In this document: one piece after another, positions 1 through 6,552 of the stretch
Position numbering within the stretch: the stretch's first letter is position 1
Layout: the number at the start of each line of letters is the position of its first letter
Source of the DNA: Acetobacteraceae bacterium
Lineage (GTDB): Bacteria > Pseudomonadota > Alphaproteobacteria > Acetobacterales > Acetobacteraceae
Assembly: GCA_003164305.1 (NCBI GenBank)
Contig: PLSZ01000445.1
Coordinates: forward strand, 2,400-15,012
Length of the DNA stretch: 12,613 nucleotides
Direction of reading: 5' to 3'
Notes under the pieces: model-generated
What the model was told of the DNA's origin: nothing
Database searches by the model: none
The model's input: the letters and a program-made list of their open reading frames with translations, nothing else
Translations under genes and position numbers: made by a program

Positions 1-782
1 ACCGCGAAGCGCTGGCTGATGACGATCTGGAACGCGTCGCCCGCCATCACGTAGTCCTTACAGCGCGCGATCGCCGCCAGAAATTCTTCCCGCGTGAAAT
101 TCGAGACTGGCGCCGGCGGATCGGGCAGCATCACCGGCGGCGGCTGCCGCGGCAACGGCCGTTCCAAAGCCGCTTCGGCGTCATCCAGACGGGCCTGCGC
201 GGCGGACCACGCGGTTTCCGCGGACGTTTCCGGTGACGGGTACACCGGCACCACCAATGTCAGTTCGTCATTGACATTGTCGAAAATCGCGAACAGCGAC
301 GGCCGGGTCATCAGGCCCTCGGGGACGCCGATCACGTCGGGGTTTTTGTCCGGCAGCGTCTCCATCTGCCGGACCATGTCGTAACCGAGATAACCGACCA
401 GGCCGCCCGCCATGGGGGGAAGGCTCGGCGGCACTTCCAGCCGCGTTTCGTTGATCAGCGCGCGCAGGCTTTCCAGCGGCGGGCGGGGATCGGGGACGAA
501 CGCGTGCGGCGCCGATTGCACCGACCGGTTGACGGCGGCACGCCCGTTCTGGCAGCGCCAGATCAGGTCGGGCTCCATGCCGATCACCGAATACCGGCCG
601 CGGGTGGCGCCGCCCTCGACGCTTTCCAGCAGGAACGCGTTCGGCCGCCCGTGCGCGAGCTTCAGATAGGCGGCGACCGGTGTCTCCAGATCGGCCACGC
701 CGCGCCGCCACACGAGGCTGCCGCGGCCGGCGTCGTAGGCGGAGCGGAAGGCGGCGTATCCGGGTGGGGCGGTGGCGTTCAT
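1..782 (-). CDS. trpE: Anthranilate synthase component I, N-terminal part (runs off left edge)
   Basis: Anthranilate synthase component I converts chorismate to anthranilate, with ammonia supplied by the TrpG glutaminase subunit, as the first committed step of tryptophan synthesis in the cytoplasm. About 260 residues are visible from the ATG at 780-782. Residues 51-54 read LLES, the element linked to tryptophan feedback binding, followed by GGATRGRYSVIG (57-68). Near the window edge stands AGDAFQIVISQR, the start of the chorismate-binding catalytic domain. The catalytic C-terminal half lies outside the window. The start is 17 bp after the ppiD stop on the same strand, so the two are probably co-transcribed. 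No strong Shine-Dalgarno is seen; GAGACT lies upstream. A para-aminobenzoate synthase (PabB) is less likely, because the N-terminal domain and the LLES motif fit TrpE. Confidence 0.93.
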   Translation of the reverse strand, partial: MNATAPPGYAAFRSAYDAGRGSLVWRRGVADLETPVAAYLKLAHGRPNAFLLESVEGGATRGRYSVIGMEPDLIWRCQNGRAAVNRSVQSAPHAFVPDPRPPLESLRALINETRLEVPPSLPPMAGGLVGYLGYDMVRQMETLPDKNPDVIGVPEGLMTRPSLFAIFDNVNDELTLVVPVYPSPETSAETAWSAAQARLDDAEAALERPLPRQPPPVMLPDPPAPVSNFTREEFLAAIARCKDYVMAGDAFQIVISQRFA

Positions 783-799
783 GGTTCAGTCTCGGGCGC

Positions 800-2707
800 T
801 TACGGTTGCACGACCTGGTCGAAGTTCGTCTGATTGATGCGCGGGTTGGCGCGCAGGCGCAACGCCTCGGAGAACACGGTCGCGAGGTCGTTGGCGACAG
901 TGCGGGAGACCGCGGCGCGCAGTTGCTCATACCCGGCGGGGTCCTTGGCGGGATCGGGCGCGATGATTTCCACCGGGGTCGCGACCAGGAAACCCTGAGC
1001 GGTTTCCACCATCGTCGGCTCCCCCTGTTTCAGGCTGAACAGCACCTGCTGCACTTCCCGCGGCATCGACGGATCGGGTTCCGCCCGCGTCACCAGCGGC
1101 GACAGATCGGGCAGCACGCCGGCATCGCGCGCGGCGTCGGAGAACGTCTTGCCGCCCTTGACCGCGGTCAGCATCGCCGTCGCCGCGATCTCGGCCGAGT
1201 GGCGCCGCTGGTCCGCGCGCCAGTCCTCGTTCACCGTGTCGCGCACCGAGTCGAACGGCTTCTCGCCGGCCGGAATGATGTCCTGCATGGACAGCGCGTA
1301 ATAGCCGGAGCCGCCGGTCGAGGGGGTCTGCACCTCGGTCAGTTGCGGCGCATCGCCTTTTTGCGCGCTGAACGCGGCGGTGGCGATGGCGGCGCGGATC
1401 TCCGGCTCCCCCGGCAGCACGGCCGGCGCGCCCTCGGGCGTGTCACCGCGCTGGTTCAGCGTGACGGTGGCGGTGGCCACGCCCGCCTCGGGCGGCATTG
1501 TGTCGAGGGTCACGCCGTTGCCGAATTCGCCGTCGATCTTGTTGGCGGCGTCATAGACCAGGGAAAGCGCCTTTTCCGTTATCACACGTTGCCGCAACTT
1601 GTCCTTGACCTGGTCGAACGGGGTGACGCCACCCTCGACCGCGTTGGTCACCCGGATCACGAACCAGCCGAGGGCGCCTTTGACCGGCGGCGGAATGGTG
1701 TCCTTCGGGGCGCTGAACACCGCCTTGGCGAGGTCGGGATCGGGGAACTGCGTCTGGGTCGCGTCGTCCTGCACGATCGCCGCCGCGCCCGCCGCTTTCG
1801 CCGCCGCCTCCATCGCCGGCCAGTCGGCGCCCGCGCGCCACTGATCGGCCAACGCCGTCGCCTTCGCCTCATCGGTGGTCGAGATCACGCGCGCCGAGCG
1901 TTTCGCGATCGTGGTGTATTCCGCCTGATGCTCCTCATACGCCGCCTGGAGTTCCTGGTCGGAAACGGTGATGTCCGCCGACAGGGTCGCGGGCGAGAGC
2001 ACGATGACCTTCACGCGCCGGTATTCGGGCGTGGCGTACAGGTCCGGATGATTGTCGTACCAGCGTTGCGCGGCGGCCTCATCCGGCACCGGCGGCTCCG
2101 GCATCGCGGCGATCGGGAAAGCGGCGATATCGGCGGAGCGTTTCTCATGGCGGGAGGCGAAGATCGGGCCGAGTTCGCTGTCCGGCACATGCGCGCCGGC
2201 GCTGACCGCGCCCAGAAGTTGCTGGCGGGCGATATCGTCGCGCACCAGTTCGAGGAAGCCGGCCTCGGTCAGCCCGTTCTCACGCAACGCCGAGTCGAAA
2301 CGGGCTTTGTCGAAGGCGCCGTTGGCGTCCTGGAAGGCGGGCAGCTTGCGCACGGTGTCCAGCAGGATCGGCTGCGGCACGACGATGCGCATGGAGCGCA
2401 GTTCCTGGCTCAGCGCGGCCTGGCCGATCAGGCGTTGCAACGTCTGGTCGCCAACCTGGCGGCGCAGTTCGGCCGAGGGCTCCTGGCCGGACGGCAGGTC
2501 GCGGCTGGCGTTGGACAACGCGCGGCGATAGTCGGTTTCCAGGGTCTGGGCTTCGATCGTGGTATCGCCGACCTTGGCGACCCAGGTGGACGTGCCGACC
2601 ACCCGCAACATGTCGCCGACACCCCAGAGGATGAAGGCGGCCACCATCACCAGAAAGAAGGCGCGGACGTACCACGTGTCCAGATAGCGGCGGAACGAAG
2701 AAATCAT
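800..2707 (-). CDS. ppiD: PpiD-like periplasmic folding chaperone / peptidyl-prolyl isomerase
   Basis: This is a membrane-anchored SurA/PpiD-family protein of 635 residues, a normal length for PpiD. It would help fold exported proteins on the periplasmic side of the inner membrane. A short basic N-terminus (RRY) is followed by one hydrophobic segment at about residues 13-30. A SurA-N-like helical domain covers about 40-180, and a parvulin-like region about 228-365 (YRRVKVIVL, then GALGWFVIRV at 344-353). A long C-terminal domain follows. The parvulin part looks degenerate: the usual ARHIL motif reads SARVIS (271-276), without the histidine, so chaperone rather than isomerase activity is plausible (inference). 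I chose the ATG at 2705-2707 because it sits directly before the membrane anchor. The frame stays open to 3106, but that extension runs through a non-coding inverted repeat. trpE follows 17 bp downstream; tpiA is divergent. Confidence 0.85.
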   Translation of the reverse strand: MISSFRRYLDTWYVRAFFLVMVAAFILWGVGDMLRVVGTSTWVAKVGDTTIEAQTLETDYRRALSNASRDLPSGQEPSAELRRQVGDQTLQRLIGQAALSQELRSMRIVVPQPILLDTVRKLPAFQDANGAFDKARFDSALRENGLTEAGFLELVRDDIARQQLLGAVSAGAHVPDSELGPIFASRHEKRSADIAAFPIAAMPEPPVPDEAAAQRWYDNHPDLYATPEYRRVKVIVLSPATLSADITVSDQELQAAYEEHQAEYTTIAKRSARVISTTDEAKATALADQWRAGADWPAMEAAAKAAGAAAIVQDDATQTQFPDPDLAKAVFSAPKDTIPPPVKGALGWFVIRVTNAVEGGVTPFDQVKDKLRQRVITEKALSLVYDAANKIDGEFGNGVTLDTMPPEAGVATATVTLNQRGDTPEGAPAVLPGEPEIRAAIATAAFSAQKGDAPQLTEVQTPSTGGSGYYALSMQDIIPAGEKPFDSVRDTVNEDWRADQRRHSAEIAATAMLTAVKGGKTFSDAARDAGVLPDLSPLVTRAEPDPSMPREVQQVLFSLKQGEPTMVETAQGFLVATPVEIIAPDPAKDPAGYEQLRAAVSRTVANDLATVFSEALRLRANPRINQTNFDQVVQP

Positions 2708-2733
2708 CCGGTGTGTCCCAGGTTTCCCAATTG

Positions 2734-2766
2734 GCGGGTGAAAGGCGGCGGCGGGTGAAAGGCGGC
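2734..2766. repeat. Short tandem direct repeat in the ppiD leader
   Basis: Two perfect copies of GCGGGTGAAAGGCGGC occur at 2734-2749 and 2751-2766, a period of 17 bp, just upstream of the ppiD start. No role is evident; it may be a slippage product. Confidence 0.7.
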
Positions 2767-2893
2767 CCCGTATACGAGGGGTGAGCGGGGTTTGCCAGCG
2801 GTGTTGGGGTGGGAAGGACGCGGTCTTCGCATGCGCCGGTGACCTGGCGGTTCGGATCGTGATCCTGGCCACGGAGCAAGTAGGACTTTCTTG

Positions 2894-3199
2894 CCACGAA
2901 GGCACGAAGCACACGAAGAAGGTCTGTCGCGCCGCGGCAGTTCTCATTTTGAGCGAACCCCTCGCGTTTCCCGTCATCCTCCGGCCTGGCCGGAGGATCG
3001 GTCGCCGCGCACCCGTCAGAAAACGCGCGACTATTCGCGGTCGCGCGGGGCTTGAATGATCCTCCGGCCAGGCCGGAGGATGACGAATTGGGGGATGGGT
3101 CGGCAAAATGAGAATGGCTGGTTGCGCCGCGCGCGGTGTCTGAGCGAACGCGCGCGCGAAGCGCCCAAAATCTGCTTCGTGCCCTTCGTGCCTTCGTGG
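2894..3199. repeat. Nested inverted-repeat element between ppiD and tpiA
   Basis: Three pairs of inverted arms are nested around a centre near 3028. The outer pair is 2894-2918 and 3175-3199: 25 nt with two mismatches, built from CACGAAG-type units. The middle pair is TTCTCATTTT at 2941-2950 and AAAATGAGAA at 3105-3114. The inner pair is 2972-2999 and 3058-3085: 28 nt, perfect. Each inner arm is itself a near-palindrome (ATCCTCCGGC, 3-nt loop, GCCGGAGGAT). This resembles a REP-like doublet or a small non-autonomous element. No open reading frame in it looks real, and no target-site duplication was identified. It explains most of the roughly 630 bp without genes between 2708 and 3339; the remaining flanks (2767-2893, 3200-3329) show nothing I can name. 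Confidence 0.75.
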
Positions 3200-3329
3200 T
3201 GAGATTCTCGTTTACTTTCGGCGGGCCGAGCGCGCCGCGGCCCGTTTCCCGGGTCGCATTGACCAGCCGCCGATCCTATCCGCCTTGCATCCGCCGCGCC
3301 GCCAGGTTCAAAGGAACCAACAATGCCGC

Positions 3330-3335
3330 GGAGAG
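3330..3335 (+). promoter_or_regulatory. Ribosome binding site that fixes the tpiA start
   Basis: GGAGAG lies a few bases upstream of the ATG at 3340. It supports that start over the upstream in-frame starts, which would add about 68 residues not found in the TIM family. Confidence 0.7.
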
Positions 3336-3339
3336 GGAA

Positions 3340-4068
3340 ATGCGCCTACTGATCGCCGGAAACTGGAAGATGAATGGCCTGACCGCGGACGCGGCGGCGA
3401 TCGCCGGTCCATTGCGCGACGCTGGTCCCCTGGCCTGCGATCTGCTGGTGTGCCCGCCGTTCACGCAGATCGTCACGGTCGCCGGCATCCTGGCCGGATC
3501 GGCGGTCGCGGTCGGCGGGCAGGATTGTCACGCGGACGAAAAAGGCGCGCATACGGGCGATATCTCCGCCGCCATGCTGCGCGACGCCGGCGCGTCCTGG
3601 GTCATTCTCGGCCATTCGGAACGTCGGCGGGACCATCATGAGAGCGATGCTCTGGTGCTGGCCAAGACCAAGGCCGCGGTCGCCTCGGGCCTGACGCCGA
3701 TCGTCTGCGTGGGCGAGACGGAAGCGCAACGGGTCGCGGGCGATCAGAACAAAGTGATCGGCGGACAATTGGCGGGCAGCCTGCCGCCCGGTTTCGCCGG
3801 CGTGGTCGCCTATGAACCGATCTGGGCCATCGGCACCGGCAAAACCGCCACCGAGGCGGATGTCGCCGCCATGCATCTGTTCATCCGCGAGACGTTGGTG
3901 AAGCAACTCGGGCCGGTCGGCGAGACGATCCGGATTTTGTACGGCGGTTCGGTCCGGCCGGCGAACGCCGGGAGCTTGCTCGCGGTGCGGCACGTCGGTG
4001 GCGCTCTGGTTGGCGGCGCCAGCCTGAAGGCGGAGGAGTTTCTGGGTATCGCCAAAGCAGCCAAATAA
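3340..4068 (+). CDS. tpiA: Triosephosphate isomerase
   Basis: Triosephosphate isomerase interconverts dihydroxyacetone phosphate and glyceraldehyde 3-phosphate in glycolysis and gluconeogenesis, and works as a cytoplasmic homodimer. The protein has 242 residues, slightly shorter than the usual 250. Every catalytic element is visible: N8 and K10 in GNWKMNG, H92 in LGHSERR, the acid-base E159 in [12 protein letters not shown] with the flexible loop 6 right after it, and the phosphate-binding [10 protein letters not shown] near the C-terminus. The ATG at 3340 is chosen because it places NWKMN at the expected distance from the N-terminus and has GGAG upstream. The gene is transcribed away from ppiD-trpE. 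A MITE-like inverted repeat starts about 10 bp after the stop. No secG or pyrG follows, although that is the order in some relatives. Confidence 0.98.
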   Translation: MRLLIAGNWKMNGLTADAAAIAGPLRDAGPLACDLLVCPPFTQIVTVAGILAGSAVAVGGQDCHADEKGAHTGDISAAMLRDAGASWVILGHSERRRDHHESDALVLAKTKAAVASGLTPIVCVGETEAQRVAGDQNKVIGGQLAGSLPPGFAGVVAYEPIWAIGTGKTATEADVAAMHLFIRETLVKQLGPVGETIRILYGGSVRPANAGSLLAVRHVGGALVGGASLKAEEFLGIAKAAK

Positions 4069-4078
4069 GGGGCTCGGG

Positions 4079-4437
4079 CCCATTGGAATCGGGATAAGGC
4101 CAGCGAGGGCGAAAAACTTTCCCCCGAACGTCATCCTCGGCCCCTCCATCGTCATCCTCGGGCTCGACCCTACGGCAATCACACATCTTTGGAACGATCG
4201 GTTGAATCTTATCAGTGGTTTAGACCGGAGGCGGCAGAAAACCGAGCGAAAACAAACGAGGCTTCTGAACCGGACACGGAACGCCCGAGCCGCGTCCCCT
4301 GGACTATGGCGGGATTCACGAGTCCTGGATGGGAGATATTCATTCCGCACTTGTGCGAATCTTGTAGGGTCGAGCCAGAGGATGACGGGAAGAGGCGGAC
4401 ATTTTCTTCCCCGATGGCTTATTCCCATGCCTATGGG
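4079..4437. repeat. MITE-like inverted-repeat element after tpiA
   Basis: The gene-free stretch 4069-4461 is mostly one imperfect inverted-repeat structure. The outer arms 4079-4102 and 4415-4437 match inversely with four mismatches and one gap. The inner arms 4150-4173 and 4364-4387 match inversely over 24 nt with one mismatch (CGTCATCCTC then CTCGACCCTAC in each). CGTCATCCTCGG also occurs a second time at 4129-4140, 21 bp before the first inner arm. The core (about 4174-4363) has no convincing gene. The CGTCATCCTC unit is shared with the element at 2972 and 3085, so both may belong to one dispersed family. No transposase or clear target duplication was found, so the mobile nature is inferred. 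Confidence 0.65.
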
Positions 4438-4461
4438 GCAGCGCCCTGACGCTCGCTCCCC

Positions 4462-5496
4462 TCAGGACGCCTCGCGCATCGGCATCAAATGCGACAGAAA
4501 CAGCTCCGCGCAGGCGCGCCAGGAATAAAGCTCGGCGTGCGCGCGACAGGCGGCACGATCGCCGCTCAACGCGTCCAGAGCGGCCTGGCGCAGATCGGTG
4601 CTGACCGCCCCAACGCAACCGCGCGCGCCGGTCAGCACGTCCTTGGGGCCCGTCACGGGAAACGCCGCGACCGGGGTGCCGCACGCGAGCGACTCCAGGA
4701 TCACCAACCCGAAGGTGTCGGTCAGGCTGGGGAACACGAACACGTCGGCGCCGGCGTACGCACGCGCCAGCTCCGCGCCGTAGCGCGGGCCGGTGAAGGT
4801 CACCGCAGGATACTCGCGGCGCAACGACGCCAGTCGCGGGCCACCGCCGACAACCACCTTCGAGCCAGGCAGATCGAGATCCAGGAACGCGCCGATATTC
4901 TTTTCGACCGCGACTCGCCCGACATAAATGAAGATCGGTCGCGGCAGGTCCCAGTTTTCCCGAGGCTCGGGCTTGAACAGATCGAGATCGACGCCGCGCG
5001 ACCAGGGGCGGATCTGACTGAAGCCGCGGGCCGTCAGTTCGTCACGCAGGGACTTCGTGGCGACCATCGTTCCGGCGCCCGCGTCGTGAAAGTGCCGCAT
5101 CCAGGCATACACCGGGCGCACGGGAATCCCGGTGCGCGCTTGCAGATATTCCGCGAATCGGGTGTGGAACGCGGTGGTGAAACGAAATCCGGTGCGCAAA
5201 GCCCAGCGGCGCGCCGCGAGACCCAAAGGGCCTTCGGTGGCGATGTGCAAGGCCTCCGGGCGAAACTCCTGGATCATCCGGACGAGACTGCGCCGGGGAA
5301 ACAGCGACAGGGAGATATCGGGATAGGTCGGACACGGAACGGTACGAAAGCGGTCCGGACCGATCACGTCCACCACGTGACCCATCGCCTGCAACTCGGC
5401 GACGACGGTGGACAACGTGCGCACCACACCGTTGACCTGCGGATGCCACGCGTCGGAGACGATCAGGATGCGGTGCGAGGGAGTGTCGGGCAGCAT
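4462..5496 (-). CDS. GT4-family glycosyltransferase (MgtA/Agt-like, probably lipid glycosylation)
   Basis: This GT-B fold glycosyltransferase has 344 residues. The N-terminal domain begins with ILIVSDAWHPQVNGVVRT (10-27), the glycine-rich acceptor-side loop typical of MgtA-type family 4 enzymes. The donor-binding domain has YVGRVAVEKN (191-200) with the phosphate-binding R194 and K199, then FPSLTDTFGLVILESLACG (255-273), which ends in the E268 of the family's sugar-nucleotide motif. No signal peptide or membrane helix is visible, so it probably works at the cytoplasmic face of the membrane. The donor sugar cannot be read from sequence. It lies 28 bp downstream of the PlcP-like gene on the same strand and is probably co-transcribed, which suggests that diacylglycerol released by that enzyme is its acceptor (inference). 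A phosphatidylinositol mannosyltransferase-like role is the main alternative. No clear ribosome binding site precedes the ATG. Confidence 0.85.
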   Translation of the reverse strand: MLPDTPSHRILIVSDAWHPQVNGVVRTLSTVVAELQAMGHVVDVIGPDRFRTVPCPTYPDISLSLFPRRSLVRMIQEFRPEALHIATEGPLGLAARRWALRTGFRFTTAFHTRFAEYLQARTGIPVRPVYAWMRHFHDAGAGTMVATKSLRDELTARGFSQIRPWSRGVDLDLFKPEPRENWDLPRPIFIYVGRVAVEKNIGAFLDLDLPGSKVVVGGGPRLASLRREYPAVTFTGPRYGAELARAYAGADVFVFPSLTDTFGLVILESLACGTPVAAFPVTGPKDVLTGARGCVGAVSTDLRQAALDALSGDRAACRAHAELYSWRACAELFLSHLMPMREAS

Positions 5497-5524
5497 CTCG
5501 ATCAGGTCTGGAAAGGGGATCAGG

Positions 5525-6355
5525 TCAGGCAGTTTGCGTGACCCGGGACTGCTTCGGTTCGAAGAACGACAGCCGGTTCAGGGCGGCCCAATCGATGAGT
5601 TCCATACGGCCGTCGTGGTGCTCGACGAGAGCGGTGCAGCTTTCGACCCAGTCGCCATCGTTCATGTACATGATGCCATCGACCTCACGCATTTCGGCGT
5701 GGTGGATGTGGCCGCATACGACGCCATCGAAGCCGCGGCGGCGTGCCTCGGCAGCCAGCGCGGACTCGAAACGATCGATCGCCTTCACCGCTTCCTTGAC
5801 CTGGCGTTTCAGCCAGGCGGACAGCGACCAATACGGCAGGCCCAGATGGCGGCGCGCGATATTGAAGTAGCGATTGGCGACCAGCGCGGTCGTGTAAGCC
5901 CAGTCGCCGAGCAGCGCGAGAAATTTGGCGTAGCGGACGACGTTGTCGAATTCGTCGCCGTGCATGATTAAAAAGCGCTTGCCATCGGCCGTGACGTGCT
6001 CGGCTTCCTTGACCAGCCGGATGCCGCTGATATCGACTCCGGCGGGCAACCAGGAGCGAAACATTTCGTCGTGATTGCCGGGGATGTAAGTAACTTTGGT
6101 GCCGGACCGCGCGTGGCGCAGAATCTGCCGCAGCACGTCGTCGTGTTGTTCATCCCAGTACCACGATTTGCGCAATCGCCAACCGTCGATGATGTCACCG
6201 ACCAGAAACAAATGCTCCGCGCTGCAACGGCGAAGAAAATCGGCGAGGAAATCGCCGCGGCATCCCCTGGTCCCTAAATGGGTGTCGGAGATGAAGATGC
6301 TCCGGTATTCGGCGCGTGCACCGAATCCAGGAACGGAGAGAAGGGGCGCGTTCAT
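5525..6355 (-). CDS. PlcP/LpxH-like metallophosphoesterase (phospholipase C or UDP-diacylglucosamine hydrolase type)
   Basis: This is a calcineurin-like metallophosphoesterase of 276 residues with all metal-ligand motifs intact: SDTHLG (D24, H26), VGDIIDGW (D54), PGNHDE (N94, H95), MHGDEFD (H132) and CGHIHHAEM (H216, H218). It is often annotated as UDP-2,3-diacylglucosamine diphosphatase. However, WYW at 65-67, HGDEFDNVVR and the GDWVESCTALVEHHDGRMELI stretch match my recollection of the PlcP group. Sinorhizobium PlcP degrades phospholipids to diacylglycerol under phosphate limitation. Its neighbours, a GT4 enzyme and a diacylglycerol-kinase-like gene, favour the PlcP reading. I chose the ATG at 6353-6355. 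Alternatives are an ATG at 6370 and a TTG at 6427, the latter almost touching the Pho-box-like array. No good Shine-Dalgarno was found for any of them. Confidence 0.8.
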   Translation of the reverse strand: MNAPLLSVPGFGARAEYRSIFISDTHLGTRGCRGDFLADFLRRCSAEHLFLVGDIIDGWRLRKSWYWDEQHDDVLRQILRHARSGTKVTYIPGNHDEMFRSWLPAGVDISGIRLVKEAEHVTADGKRFLIMHGDEFDNVVRYAKFLALLGDWAYTTALVANRYFNIARRHLGLPYWSLSAWLKRQVKEAVKAIDRFESALAAEARRRGFDGVVCGHIHHAEMREVDGIMYMNDGDWVESCTALVEHHDGRMELIDWAALNRLSFFEPKQSRVTQTA

Positions 6356-6393
6356 TAATGCGCAGCACATACCGGCAAGCCCGCGCCGCGTCA

Positions 6394-6411
6394 GTGAAGT
6401 TTCGATGACCA
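6394..6411 (-). promoter_or_regulatory. Weak Pho-box-like site for the leftward metallophosphoesterase gene
   Basis: Read on the minus strand, the site is TGGTCAT, CGAA, ACTTCAC, a 7-4-7 arrangement that only partly matches CTGTCAT-N4-CTGTCAC. It lies about 40 bp upstream of the chosen start. The second half is poor, so this is tentative. Confidence 0.2.
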
Positions 6412-6436
6412 GATGAAAAATCCACAAGCATGCGCG

Positions 6437-6476
6437 AAGTCATGGTTTTGTCACCAAAACGTCACTCAATTGACGC
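6437..6476 (+). promoter_or_regulatory. Candidate PhoB box array (11-bp phased GTCA repeats)
   Basis: Three heptamers follow one another at exactly 11 bp: AAGTCAT (6437-6443), TTGTCAC (6448-6454) and ACGTCAC (6459-6465). A weaker fourth, TTGACGC (6470-6476), follows in phase. The spacers are 4 nt and A/T-rich in the second case (CAAA). Known Pho boxes are direct repeats close to CTGTCAT-N4-CTGTCAT, bound by phosphorylated PhoB. The orientation points to the rightward lipid kinase gene, and the position between divergent genes would allow both to be controlled. CTGTCAT occurs once more at 6483-6489, out of phase. Confidence 0.55.
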
Positions 6477-6552
6477 GACTTGCTGTCATCGACGCAATCT
6501 TCCATTGCATACGGCGCATGGATTCGCGTCCATCTCCGAAAGGCCAAACGGC

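Noticed and set aside
680..2758. Long plus-strand frame of 692 residues opposite ppiD
   Set aside because: It is extremely rich in arginine, glycine and histidine, as expected for the antisense shadow of a GC-rich gene, and ppiD on the other strand has clear domains.
2708..3106. 133-residue N-terminal extension of the PpiD frame
   Set aside because: The extension passes through the nested inverted repeat and shows no family similarity; the ATG at 2707 lies directly before the membrane anchor.
3259..3287. TTGACC at 3259 as a sigma-70 -35 box for tpiA
   Set aside because: No acceptable -10 hexamer occurs 16-18 bp downstream.
3136..3339. 68-residue N-terminal extension of TpiA
   Set aside because: It is rich in arginine, crosses the outer repeat arm, and would displace NWKMN far from the N-terminus; GGAG precedes the ATG at 3340.
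4070..4081. Hairpin GGGC-TCGG-GCCC just after tpiA as a terminator
   Set aside because: The stem is only 4 bp and no T-run follows, so an intrinsic terminator is not supported.
4189..4528. Small frames inside the repeat after tpiA
   Set aside because: They lie in the inverted-repeat element, lack ribosome binding sites, and resemble no protein family I know.
4489..5541. Plus-strand frame of 350 residues opposite the glycosyltransferase
   Set aside because: Shadow frame with no recognisable motif; the minus-strand gene has intact GT4 motifs.
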